This document shows positions 39,517 through 51,689 of a stretch of 64,000 bases of DNA, piece by piece. The DNA lies in assembly GCA_017962565.1 (NCBI GenBank), contig JAGCVC010000020.1:163077-227076 (forward strand), read 5' to 3'. The translations under genes were made by a program, and so were the position numbers. A model generated the notes under the pieces. It worked only from the letters and a program-made list of their open reading frames with translations. It was not told where the DNA came from and made no database searches. Origin of the DNA: Alphaproteobacteria bacterium (lineage in GTDB: Bacteria > Pseudomonadota > Alphaproteobacteria > CAAHEQ01 > UBA3637). Numbering within the stretch: position 1 is the stretch's first letter; every line of letters starts with the position of its first letter.

Positions 39517-39543
39517 AAAGCCTTCGAAAAGAAGGCTTTTTTT
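39517..39543 (+). terminator. Rho-independent terminator
   Basis: A perfect 9-bp stem (AAAGCCTTC/GAAGGCTTT) with loop GAAAA, then T-run. Confidence 0.85.
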
Positions 39544-39599
39544 ATTTCAATTTTCACATTGAAAAATATCTTGACTTTTGTCAACTTTTATTATATTAT
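39542..39599 (+). repeat. 58-bp direct repeat, copy 1, carrying a promoter and a palindrome
   Basis: Identical base for base to 40001-40058. It contains TTGACT (39571-39576), a 17-base spacer and TATTAT (39594-39599). The -35 lies in a perfect palindrome, TTGAC-TTTT-GTCAA (39571-39584), which could be an operator. It drives the second small gene of the cluster. Confidence 0.85.
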
Positions 39600-39631
39600 G
39601 CCCGCACATTAATTGTGAAAGGAAAAATTTT

Positions 39632-39970
39632 ATGAATAAAAAACTTTTAACATCTGTCGTGGCTTCTGGATTACTTCTTTGCAGTATTTCTAATAAAGCA
39701 GAATCCGCTGAGCGTTCACCTCATTCCGCACCAAAGATTACTAGAATTTTCATTGGCCAACCACAGGCTCCACAACAAAACGTGCCTGTAACCAATCAAA
39801 AAATAATAATGAAATCGGCTTCGCGTACCATAATCGTAAATACCAAGTCGACAACTCCGGTAACTATCGTTAAAGAGCAACATCAAAAAGGCAGAACCAT
39901 TATCAAAAAAGAACCAAATAAAATAACGATTATCGAGCAACGTGTTCGTGCTGATCAAAAGACCCGTTAG
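39632..39970 (+). CDS. Small basic secreted protein
   Basis: A 112-residue product with a signal peptide closely matching the previous gene (MNKKLLTSVVASGLLLCSISNKAESA, then ERS), which suggests duplication. The mature chain is rich in Lys, Thr, Ile and Val with alternating strands and ends in a basic tail, ADQKTR. AAAGGA precedes the ATG. No family recognised. Confidence 0.7.
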   Translation: MNKKLLTSVVASGLLLCSISNKAESAERSPHSAPKITRIFIGQPQAPQQNVPVTNQKIIMKSASRTIIVNTKSTTPVTIVKEQHQKGRTIIKKEPNKITIIEQRVRADQKTR

Positions 39971-39976
39971 AAAATG

Positions 39977-40002
39977 AAAAGCCTTTGAAAAAAGGCTTTT
40001 TT
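39977..40002 (+). terminator. Rho-independent terminator
   Basis: A 10-bp stem (AAAAGCCTTT/AAAGGCTTTT) then T-run. It abuts the second 58-bp repeat, so terminator plus promoter look like one duplicated module. Confidence 0.85.
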
Positions 40003-40058
40003 ATTTCAATTTTCACATTGAAAAATATCTTGACTTTTGTCAACTTTTATTATATTAT
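40001..40058 (+). repeat. 58-bp direct repeat, copy 2, carrying a promoter and a palindrome
   Basis: Identical to 39542-39599, with the same TTGACT/TATTAT promoter and TTGAC-TTTT-GTCAA palindrome. It ends 33 bases before the third small gene. Confidence 0.85.
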
Positions 40059-40091
40059 ACAAATGCATAGCAATTATGAAAGGAAAACATT

Positions 40092-40307
40092 ATGGATAAA
40101 TTAGCTATTGTTGCTTTAGCTTTTGCTTCAAAACCTTCGCAGAGAACAGATGTTATGGCTTCCCCAAAAATTTCTGCTTCTCCGCTTTCTAATATCGATT
40201 CGAGAGTTTCCAAAAAACAGTTTCCTGCTGTTCCCCCAAAAAATATTACCCCACACGGCTCATTTTTCGTAGCCGGCAAACGTACACGATCAGAACGTCG
40301 TCGTTAA
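40092..40307 (+). CDS. Small basic protein, third of the cluster
   Basis: A 71-residue product behind the duplicated promoter and an AAAGGA site. The N-terminus (MDKLAIVALAFASKPSQ) is a weak or decayed signal peptide compared with its neighbours; the C-terminus is very basic (KRTRSERRR). It may be a decaying copy or a small DNA-, RNA- or envelope-binding protein. No family recognised. Confidence 0.55.
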   Translation: MDKLAIVALAFASKPSQRTDVMASPKISASPLSNIDSRVSKKQFPAVPPKNITPHGSFFVAGKRTRSERRR

Positions 40308-40328
40308 TAAATATTTTAGCAAGTTCAT

Positions 40329-40355
40329 AAAAGCCTTCAATTGAGGGCTTTTATT
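40329..40355. terminator. Rho-independent terminator between convergent genes
   Basis: AAAAGCCTTCAA pairs with TTGAGGGCTTTT (one wobble), with T-rich flanks on both strands. It overlaps the end of xthA. Confidence 0.7.
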
Positions 40356-41124
40356 TTATCTGAACAACAATCGGAGCGTGGTCAGACGGTTTCTCACAAG
40401 ATCTGTATTCCTTCAACACATCTGCACAAACGATTTTTTCTTTAAAATAATCAGAAGACAAAAAAATGTAATCTAAAAAAATGCCGTGATTGCGAGGCCA
40501 TGCCCCTCCTTGGAAATCCCAGAAAGTATAAAACTCTTCATTTTGATGATATTCCCGCATCGGATTTTCCATCGGTAAAGATAAAAGCTCTCTGAAGGCC
40601 TGACGCACCGGAGGTATCATCAAAACACTGTTTTCAAAAAGAGCCGGATTATAGACATCTTTATCTTGTTCGATAACGTTGAAATCACCACCGACAATAT
40701 ATTTTTCAATTCCTTGTAAGTATTTTTTTAAAGCTGCTAACCATTTCAACTTGTACTCTAATCTGGATGTATCTGTCGGATCGTTAGCAGGAGCTTGTCC
40801 GTTTGGCACATAAACACTGATTAAATGTGTGCCGTCAGATTGAACAGCTTCCACAAAACGTGCTTGATCTTCAAACCCCTCTAATGCCACGGATTTCAAA
40901 GTTATTGGCTCTTTACTTAAAACAGCTACTCCGTTCCACGCTTTCTGTCCTGAAATAACACTTTCATATCCGACCGACTTTAATTCAAAGAAAGGGAACT
41001 TATCTTCTTCAACCTTAATTTCTTGCAAAAAAACAATATCCGGTTTTTCTTTTTCCAACAGCATAAGTAATGTATCCATCCTTGCTCGAATCGAAGCTAC
41101 ATTCCAAGAAATAATTTTTTTCAT
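40351..41124 (-). CDS. xthA: Exodeoxyribonuclease III
   Basis: AP endonuclease/3'-exonuclease of base-excision repair, 257 residues. Motifs are ISWNVASIRAR, FLQEIKVEEDKFP, VYVPNGQ, VGGDFNVIEQDKDVYNP, the Trp-Asp region TFWDFQGGAWPRNHGIFLDYIFLS (substrate-site residues), and the terminal SDHAPIV. It is divergent from the 41159 gene, with start codons 34 bases apart, so their promoters must overlap. Confidence 0.96.
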   Translation of the reverse strand: MKKIISWNVASIRARMDTLLMLLEKEKPDIVFLQEIKVEEDKFPFFELKSVGYESVISGQKAWNGVAVLSKEPITLKSVALEGFEDQARFVEAVQSDGTHLISVYVPNGQAPANDPTDTSRLEYKLKWLAALKKYLQGIEKYIVGGDFNVIEQDKDVYNPALFENSVLMIPPVRQAFRELLSLPMENPMREYHQNEEFYTFWDFQGGAWPRNHGIFLDYIFLSSDYFKEKIVCADVLKEYRSCEKPSDHAPIVVQIK

Positions 41125-41151
41125 TGATTTTTTTTCCTCTTATCCTATAAT
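41124..41151 (+). promoter_or_regulatory. Promoter giving a leaderless transcript
   Basis: TTGATT (41124-41129), a 16-base spacer and a perfect TATAAT (41146-41151) end 7 bases before the ATG at 41159. The expected transcription start coincides with the A of the ATG, and there is no ribosome site. Confidence 0.6.
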
Positions 41152-41158
41152 TTACTTT

Positions 41159-41800
41159 ATGGGAGATAAGTATAAACTTTTTTTATGGGTTGTCATTCTT
41201 TTTTTGAGTATGTCTGTTCACGCTCAATGTCCGGACATGGGAAAACCAAAATTAGATATTACTTTTAAATACGGCAAAATTTTTTATGTTAATGATAAAA
41301 GCAGTAAAGATTTCCCCGGTGAACCTTATTCTTCAGTCATGGGATTAACTGTGACAAATTTAAAAAATACAGTTTCCGGTTCCGTAAAAGTACAACAAAT
41401 CGGAAGAGACAGCTACTGTTTCCTATTAAGTAAGCTGAATGTGGAAATAGGTTTTCCCCGCATAGATATTTATATTGATAAAAAATACAGACCGGGTTCC
41501 TGTAATTATAAGGTTATTAAAGAACACGAAAATTATCATGCTCGTGTCCACCAGGAAGGACTGAAATTTTTCTCAAAAAAAATTGAAAAAGCCTATCAAA
41601 TTGCTTTAAACAAACTTCGTCCCGTTGAATTTCAGTCCGAACAGGGTGCTCAACAAATAAGCTTGCAAATGATAAAGCAGGTAGAGCAAGATGTTCAACC
41701 TTTACTTGACTATGTGCAAAAAAGATTAACCGAAGAAAATTTGGTTATAGATACCAATTCTTCTTACGAAGCAGAAAGCAAACGTTGCCCGGAGTGGTAA
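41159..41800 (+). CDS. Secreted protein with HExxH (HENYH) motif, putative zinc protease
   Basis: A 213-residue protein with a signal peptide (MGDKYKLFLWVVILFLSMSVHA, then QCP). Residues 123-127 read HENYH within IKEHENYHARVHQEG, a zinc-metallopeptidase motif in the proper helical setting, similar to DUF922-type Zn-dependent proteases. Four Cys (C24, one before and one after the strand core, and one near the C-terminus) may form disulfides. No ribosome site; see the promoter entry. It is not clearly related to the HEMTH protein at 11426. Confidence 0.75.
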   Translation: MGDKYKLFLWVVILFLSMSVHAQCPDMGKPKLDITFKYGKIFYVNDKSSKDFPGEPYSSVMGLTVTNLKNTVSGSVKVQQIGRDSYCFLLSKLNVEIGFPRIDIYIDKKYRPGSCNYKVIKEHENYHARVHQEGLKFFSKKIEKAYQIALNKLRPVEFQSEQGAQQISLQMIKQVEQDVQPLLDYVQKRLTEENLVIDTNSSYEAESKRCPEW

Positions 41801-41875
41801 AATTTTATTTTATCAATCTTTTGTTAAGAATTATCCGTAATAATATGTTTATTGTTTTGGATAAAGGGGTCTTTT

Positions 41876-43132
41876 GTGTTAAAAAAGCTTATTCTTATTC
41901 TTATATGTCTTTTTATAAGCCGACCTGTTTTGGCTGTTACATCAACTCTGGTTGCTGACGTACAAAGCGGTTATGTACTACACGCACAAAATGCTGACAG
42001 ACAGCAATATCCTGCTTCTTTAACAAAAGTAATGACTTTGTACATTACATTTGATGCTTTGGAAAAAGGTTTAATCAGTATGGATGATTTGTTACCCGTT
42101 TCAAAGCACGCTGCAAAACAACCCAAATCAAAACTTTACTTAAAAGAAGGTTCTGTTATTTCTGTCAGGGATGCTATTTTAGCTTTGATTGTCAAATCTG
42201 CAAACGATGCCGCAGTTGTTTTGGCAGAAGGGCTGGCTCCTTCGGAAGAAGATTTTGCATTGATGATGACTCGTTTTGCAAAAGATTTGGGCTTAACTCA
42301 TACAACATTTAAAAACGCATCCGGATTGCATAATCCCGAACAAGTTACTTCGGCAAAAGATATGGCCGTATTAGCTATTGCCATGATTAACCACTTTCCG
42401 CAATACTATCCGTTGTTTTCAACAAAGTCTTTCAAGTTCAATGGAAAAACATATTATTCACATAATGGCATTTTGCTTTACTATAAGGGCGCAGAAGGAT
42501 TTAAGACGGGCTTTGTTTCGGCAGTCGGTTACAACATTGTTTCAACTGCAAAACGTGACGGGCGTACGTTGGTTGGCGTAGTCATCGGAGAAAACAGTGC
42601 TGAAAAACGCGACAGAAAAATGAAATCTTTATTGGATGTTGGATTTAAAAAAGCCAAAGAAAAAGAAGTTCAATTAGCAAAGTTGGGACAAAATCCATTC
42701 TTAAAAAAGGCTTTTATTTCAAAATCGCACAGAGATATTTATGATCCGGTTTTAATCGCCAGTGTTGCTCGCACACGTGCAAAAGTAACCGAATTAACGG
42801 CAACCGGTAATCAAATTTTATTAGCTTCTATCCCGTTATCTTCTCTTGAAGATGATACAATTCAAATTGATCAAGGTGACTATATACCTGCAGATTGGAG
42901 CATTCAAATCGGGGCTTTTTCTTCAAAGGCAAAAGCAGAAAAACAAGCTCAAACAGCTCAAGAAATTTTAAAAATCAAAACAACCGCCGTAAAATTGCCA
43001 GAACATTCTTCTTTATTCCGATCCAGATTATCGGGATTTGAAACAAAAGAAGATGCGGAAGCCGCTTGCAAAATTTTGGCGGGCAAGTCTATGCCTTGTT
43101 TAGCTATTGCACCACATAAAGGAATGTACTAA
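41876..43132 (+). CDS. D-alanyl-D-alanine carboxypeptidase with SPOR domain
   Basis: Peptidoglycan-trimming penicillin-binding protein of the DacA/DacC family, 418 residues. The signal peptide is LKKLILILICLFISRPVLA. Active-site motifs are SLTK (near residue 47), SAN (near 106) and KTG (near 208). The C-terminal 80 residues form a SPOR domain (WSIQIGAFSSKAKAEKQA), which would target it to denuded septal glycan. The start is GTG at 41876, with AAGGGG 7 bases upstream. Confidence 0.93.
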   Translation: MLKKLILILICLFISRPVLAVTSTLVADVQSGYVLHAQNADRQQYPASLTKVMTLYITFDALEKGLISMDDLLPVSKHAAKQPKSKLYLKEGSVISVRDAILALIVKSANDAAVVLAEGLAPSEEDFALMMTRFAKDLGLTHTTFKNASGLHNPEQVTSAKDMAVLAIAMINHFPQYYPLFSTKSFKFNGKTYYSHNGILLYYKGAEGFKTGFVSAVGYNIVSTAKRDGRTLVGVVIGENSAEKRDRKMKSLLDVGFKKAKEKEVQLAKLGQNPFLKKAFISKSHRDIYDPVLIASVARTRAKVTELTATGNQILLASIPLSSLEDDTIQIDQGDYIPADWSIQIGAFSSKAKAEKQAQTAQEILKIKTTAVKLPEHSSLFRSRLSGFETKEDAEAACKILAGKSMPCLAIAPHKGMY

Positions 43133-43191
43133 AAAATTTTGCTTTTCTTGTTAATTGAACTATGATATATTGCACAAGAAAAGGAAAAATG

Positions 43192-43932
43192 ATGAAAAAA
43201 ATATTTTTAATAGCTTTTTTATGTTTGATTTTGTCTGGTTGTGCTTCTGATGAAGTGATGCCTGAAAAATCCGTGGAAACCTTGTACAATGAAGCAATGG
43301 ATTATGTCGAAGACGAAAGTTATGATAAGGCAATTAAGCTATTTGATGAAGTAGAACGTCAACATCCATATTCACCCTGGGCTGCCAAGGCTCAAATTAT
43401 GACCGCCTATTTGTATTACAAGCAACCTAAGTACAATGATGCTGTTTTAGCAATCAACCGTTTTTTAAGTTTGCATCCGGGTAACAAATATGCTCCCTAT
43501 GCTTATTATCTGAAAGGTATGTGTTATTACGAACAAATCACAGACACAGATCGTTCACAAATGCCAACGCAGGAAGCATATGATACATTCAATCGATTAA
43601 TTGTCCTTTATCCGAATACTGAATACGCAAAAGATGCCGTTGCCAAAATGCGCCTGACATTAAATCACATTGCCGGTAAAGAATTAACCATCGGACGTTA
43701 TTATTTAAAACAAGGAAAATATGGTGCCGCACTCAATCGTTTTGCAGATGTGGTACGTAATTATCAAAACACAGAACAAGTCGAAGAAGCTTTATATCGT
43801 TTAACCGAAACGTATTTGATTTTGGGATTAGATGATGAAGCAAAACGTGCTGCTGCGGTTTTAGGATATAACTATCCTGCATCCGAATGGTACAAAAAAG
43901 CATACAATTTGATGGAAAAAGAGAAAAAATAA
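43192..43932 (+). CDS. bamD: Outer-membrane assembly lipoprotein BamD
   Basis: Component of the Bam complex that inserts outer-membrane proteins. The lipobox LSGC puts the lipidated Cys at residue 17. TPR units follow: LYNEAMDYVEDESYDKAIKLFDEVERQHPYSPWA, then YLYYKQPKYNDAVLAINRFLSLHPGNKYAPYAYYLKG and later copies. Two adjacent ATGs exist (43189 and 43192); the second has better spacing from AAGGA. It heads a bamD-recN-ligA cluster. Confidence 0.95.
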   Translation: MKKIFLIAFLCLILSGCASDEVMPEKSVETLYNEAMDYVEDESYDKAIKLFDEVERQHPYSPWAAKAQIMTAYLYYKQPKYNDAVLAINRFLSLHPGNKYAPYAYYLKGMCYYEQITDTDRSQMPTQEAYDTFNRLIVLYPNTEYAKDAVAKMRLTLNHIAGKELTIGRYYLKQGKYGAALNRFADVVRNYQNTEQVEEALYRLTETYLILGLDDEAKRAAAVLGYNYPASEWYKKAYNLMEKEKK

Positions 43933-43933
43933 T

Positions 43934-47670
<3,737 letters not shown>

Positions 47671-47710
47671 AAGTCTGCTAGACTGAAAAAAAGGACAATG
47701 GGGAAACAAG

Positions 47711-50644
47711 ATGACCGACGAAAAAAAAGAGATTCAGAATAAAGAAAATCCGACAAAAACCGGCTCGGAATCAGAATATGTCGGGCCGCCCAAATCGCAC
47801 GAATTTAAGGATAACAACAACCAGGAAATTAAAACCAGTACAAAAGCACGTATCTTGTCTGATCCTTCTCGTCCCGATTTAAAATTTCCTGTTCCCCAAG
47901 AAGTAAGTCCGGATATAAACATCGATGAAATAGATGAAAGCACTCTTGAAATAGATGAAGACAGCATCTTAATGAAACACGGTGACTTCAAAGGCGATGG
48001 TGGCAGCAACGAATTGCTTCGTGCTATCGTGGCTGAAGATCCTACCTTTGTAGTTAAAGAGGATGTTAGAAAGGGAGGAATCAAGGGTAGTAAAGGCGGG
48101 AGTAACGCCGCTAAAAAGAAAAGTTTCGATGCTAAAGCATTCCAAAAAGAATTAGAAGAAAAACTAAAGAAGCTGTGGGAAAAGCGTAAGATAATAAAAG
48201 AATTTTACGAAAAGAACATCAAATATTTCCATGCATTAAATGTTTTATGGATGATTGCAAAATCTGTCTTTTATTCTATCGGCTTAGCTTTCTTTATTGT
48301 GTGCTTATTCTTCTTTATTTCGTTTAATTCCCTTATTCGATCATATCTGAACAAAAAAGGGTTGGAAAATGTCACGTTTGGGAGGATCGAACATTCCTTA
48401 TCCGGTTTTGTTTTCCATGATATCCGGGAAAAGAATGGTTTGTTTTCCATCAACAGTATCAAAGCTCAATACAGTTTTGCAGATTTATTGGAAAAGAAGA
48501 TTCCTTTTGTTGGAGTTGATACATTAAAAATATATATTCAAGAAGGTGAAAATGCAAAGAATACATCACAAGAACTTACAAAAATTTTACTGAGTTTAGG
48601 TATTTTTGATAAAAATTCGCTTTTCTCGATTAATTCACTACATTTTGAAAATTCTGTTTTGTATGTCGGAAACAAAGAATACAAATTACCAGTTAGTTTC
48701 TCAGGAGTCGGTAGTTTAGAGGCAACAAAACATTTCTTGTTCCCTATTACATTGAAAAATGAGTATGTAAAATTGAATGCCAATGTAGAACTTGACATTG
48801 CTTCTTCATCATCAACATGGAAAATGGAGATTGTAAGTGGTTCTTTGACATTACCGAATATAGAAGAAAAGAATCTGACCGGAACGGCAACGCTTAAAAC
48901 GGCAAATGGAACGTTTAATTCCATTAATTTTGCCGGACAATTAAAGGATGATGAATCGACAAAAGAAGTATCCATTTATGCTTCTAAAAACGCTAATTCA
49001 GCTTGGTCAATAAGAGTCAACTTGGCAGTTCCTCAAAAGGGCGATCCAACTACTTATCTATTGAGTTTATCAAACGTCCTAATAGGAAAAGATTGGAAGT
49101 CGTTCAAATCCGAATCTCCCATTTCACTCAAAGTATCAAACTTTCAATATGATGATTTTAAAGCCGATGAAATTAAAGTTTCCGGAAGGGGATCTTTAAA
49201 TTGTGCGCTTGATGGCTGTACCTATGTTGTAAAGGAAAAATCGGATATTATTTTATTTTCACCGTCCTATACTCTTTACGAAACAAATTTTTCCGTGAAC
49301 TATCCTATATATATTGAGGTGCTTCCGACAAAAGAAGCTGCTTTAACATTAAGAGCAGATAAACTTCTTTTTGATATTCGTTCAGCCGCAAGCACATTTG
49401 CCTTACGGAAAAAGTCAGGAGTTGTTACCAACCAACCAACTGATGTTAGCATCAATAATTCTCATATAAAAGGATCTTTCAGTTTGGAGGATAAATCATT
49501 CAATGCTGATGTTTTAATTAACTATAAAGAGATTAACGATACAAATTTCCGATTGGCAAACGGTAATGTACATTTCTCCCTTAACAAAGGTGATTTAACA
49601 ACGCGAATAGTTTCGCAGAGAGCACGTTTAAAAACGTTTGATTATTTTAAACCTGAAGTCAATTTAGTTTTAGATATTTTACCGAATAATTATTTCGATG
49701 CGACTGTAAAAAGTGATAAAAATAATTTATCTATAACAGCAGATGGTTACTATAATCCGTATAGTCTCAACGCCTCTGTAGCAATTCAAACGACGACCCC
49801 TATCGTTTTTGGCGAAGATCAACCTTTACCTCAGGATGTGTCGTCTTTCTTCAGCGAGCATCTTAGAAATGTATCAGGTTCTGTAAGTATAAAGGGAATG
49901 ATACATTATAAAGACCTTCGTTCTATTAGTGGTCCTTTGAAAGTCTTAATTGATGATGCATCTTTTACTTACGGAAACACAACTGTTAAGGGATTAAGTA
50001 CTGTTTTAAATATTTCTCAAATTGTTCCTTTCGGCGCACAAGGTGTTCAAAATATTTATGCAGAGGAAGTAACAAACATTCTGCCATTCACAAATGCTAA
50101 TGCACAGGTATTCTTTGATGCAGGACGTAAACAATTCAATTTTTCTTCTTTGTCGATTGACGTAGCGGGATATTCATTACTTATCGATCCAATGTGGTAC
50201 AGTTACACATCCCCTGTTTACACCTTTAATTTTAAGGGCAGACCTGTTCTGGCACAAAGTATTGTGGATGCGACAACATTGAAAGATGTTCAAATTAAAG
50301 GAAATGCATCCGTTAATCTTTCTTTGCAAATGGAAGGACCTGAATTTTCCTTAAAATCATTTGAATTTTTGATTCCTTCCGATGGAACTATTTATTATAC
50401 ACCGTCATCTTATCCTCACTCTTATTTGGAAAACTTGAAACAGCTTGATTTCAGAAGGTTATCCATTTATTTAACAGAACAAGATAAAGAAAATGAATTA
50501 ATCTTTTCCAGCGAAAACAAAGCAAATAAAGTAAAAAAGAAAACAAGTTTCCGTATGAAAGTCGAAGAACCGCTTCCAAGCTACATAAAAGAACAAAAAA
50601 TAATAGTTCCGAATTTTGTTAAGGAAGAAAAAGGAAGCTTTTAA
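47711..50644 (+). CDS. Large YdbH/AsmA-like envelope protein
   Basis: A 977-residue protein. The N-terminal 165 residues are charged and probably cytosolic; one membrane segment lies at about residues 182-207 (YSIGLAFFIVCLFFFI). The rest is a long beta-rich periplasmic region, starting with a pattern like that of YdbH (a small first unit, then VTFGRIEHSLSGFVFHDIREKNG). Such proteins are thought to bridge inner and outer membranes for phospholipid transport. A family assignment by eye is tentative; a generic AsmA-like protein is the alternative. It starts a tight run of genes through rnj. Confidence 0.65.
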   Translation: MTDEKKEIQNKENPTKTGSESEYVGPPKSHEFKDNNNQEIKTSTKARILSDPSRPDLKFPVPQEVSPDINIDEIDESTLEIDEDSILMKHGDFKGDGGSNELLRAIVAEDPTFVVKEDVRKGGIKGSKGGSNAAKKKSFDAKAFQKELEEKLKKLWEKRKIIKEFYEKNIKYFHALNVLWMIAKSVFYSIGLAFFIVCLFFFISFNSLIRSYLNKKGLENVTFGRIEHSLSGFVFHDIREKNGLFSINSIKAQYSFADLLEKKIPFVGVDTLKIYIQEGENAKNTSQELTKILLSLGIFDKNSLFSINSLHFENSVLYVGNKEYKLPVSFSGVGSLEATKHFLFPITLKNEYVKLNANVELDIASSSSTWKMEIVSGSLTLPNIEEKNLTGTATLKTANGTFNSINFAGQLKDDESTKEVSIYASKNANSAWSIRVNLAVPQKGDPTTYLLSLSNVLIGKDWKSFKSESPISLKVSNFQYDDFKADEIKVSGRGSLNCALDGCTYVVKEKSDIILFSPSYTLYETNFSVNYPIYIEVLPTKEAALTLRADKLLFDIRSAASTFALRKKSGVVTNQPTDVSINNSHIKGSFSLEDKSFNADVLINYKEINDTNFRLANGNVHFSLNKGDLTTRIVSQRARLKTFDYFKPEVNLVLDILPNNYFDATVKSDKNNLSITADGYYNPYSLNASVAIQTTTPIVFGEDQPLPQDVSSFFSEHLRNVSGSVSIKGMIHYKDLRSISGPLKVLIDDASFTYGNTTVKGLSTVLNISQIVPFGAQGVQNIYAEEVTNILPFTNANAQVFFDAGRKQFNFSSLSIDVAGYSLLIDPMWYSYTSPVYTFNFKGRPVLAQSIVDATTLKDVQIKGNASVNLSLQMEGPEFSLKSFEFLIPSDGTIYYTPSSYPHSYLENLKQLDFRRLSIYLTEQDKENELIFSSENKANKVKKKTSFRMKVEEPLPSYIKEQKIIVPNFVKEEKGSF

Positions 50645-50647
50645 TTG

Positions 50648-51058
50648 ATGTCTGTTTTTCTTCTTTGTTTCTTGATTGCTTTGTGGACGCTTATCTTAAT
50701 TCAAACGCATTATCTTTTTACTTGTCTGATTGCATTGATTTTTGTTATCGGAATCTTCTTGCTTTCTCAAAAACAACCCAATATCCGATTACCAAAAATT
50801 TTTTTGATATCAAGTAAAGTCATCTTAGCAATATCTTTTTGGTCTTGTGTCGCTTTTTGTTTATTTTCTTATGAAAAAAGCATTGCGTGCACAAATTGTA
50901 TACGAGAACACCTTCGCCAAACAGATTTAATAAGTGCAATAAATTTACAAACCTTATGGGCCTCTTATTCACGATTTATTACCATAATCGGATTGTTTAT
51001 TTTGTGGGTCATTACCTTTGTTCTGATAACAAAAAAAAGGATAAACGCAAATGATTGA
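50648..51058 (+). CDS. Small membrane protein, unknown
   Basis: A 136-residue protein with four predicted membrane segments (about 2-20, 22-40, 55-75 and 108-128) and a short loop with two nearby Cys (CTNCIREH). The ATG at 50648 is preferred to the TTG at 50645. It starts 3 bases after the preceding stop and overlaps the next gene by 8 bases. No family recognised. Given the next gene, it may be a remnant of a respiratory-complex membrane subunit. Confidence 0.6.
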   Translation: MSVFLLCFLIALWTLILIQTHYLFTCLIALIFVIGIFLLSQKQPNIRLPKIFLISSKVILAISFWSCVAFCLFSYEKSIACTNCIREHLRQTDLISAINLQTLWASYSRFITIIGLFILWVITFVLITKKRINAND

Positions 51059-51689
51059 TTTTTCATTTTTAAACGGCTTATGGATTGCCTTTATTCTGAC
51101 TTCATTTGCTTCCTTTTTTGTTTTCTTTGCAAGACAATTTAAATTACTTGTCATGGGTGCTTCTTTGGCCTTATCTGGCATCAGCCTTCAATTTTTAGAT
51201 GTTGATATTTTTCGTATATCAGAAAACGGACAAATTATCGTTGCCGGTTTATGGATTTTATTTTTATTTCAAATTATTGCTTTTAAGTGGATTTTAATCA
51301 CAAAGACAAAACTTCACCATTCATTCTTCTTTTTACCGTTTTTAGCCTTTGTATCAATGGCAATTTCTTTGGATTTACTTACCTTTGCACTGGGCTTATC
51401 TCTTTTCAATATTACGTTTACATCTCTGAGTGCGCTAAAGGGGAAACCAAAAGAGCAAATATTTATCGCCATTCAAAAAATGATGATTGCCTTTTTAAGT
51501 TACGCTTATGGTATGGCAATTTTGTTTTCCAGAGAAGGAAATATTTTATTTAATCGACTATACCCAAAATTAAGCAAACTTGAATGGGACGAATGGACAA
51601 CATTAGGCATCGGTTTAATTGTTTTGGCAATAGGCATTGAACTATATGCAATTATTCCTTTAATCGGTAAGAAAAATGAAAAAGTTTGA
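51051..51689 (+). CDS. Polytopic membrane protein resembling a truncated NuoN
   Basis: A 212-residue protein with about six membrane segments. The central stretch, DLLTFALGLSLFNITFTSLSA followed by a charged loop and IAIQKMMIAFLSYAYGMAILF, follows the pattern of the NuoN core (DLLTLYLGLEL... then ALKYF... then LYG), and the last segment LGIGLIVLAIGIELYAIIPLI parallels the NuoN segment that normally carries FK, where Glu replaces Lys. A full NuoN has about 480 residues. Position just before birA, where alphaproteobacteria usually have nuoN, supports the idea. It overlaps birA by 14 bases. Confidence 0.6.
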   Translation: MIDFSFLNGLWIAFILTSFASFFVFFARQFKLLVMGASLALSGISLQFLDVDIFRISENGQIIVAGLWILFLFQIIAFKWILITKTKLHHSFFFLPFLAFVSMAISLDLLTFALGLSLFNITFTSLSALKGKPKEQIFIAIQKMMIAFLSYAYGMAILFSREGNILFNRLYPKLSKLEWDEWTTLGIGLIVLAIGIELYAIIPLIGKKNEKV

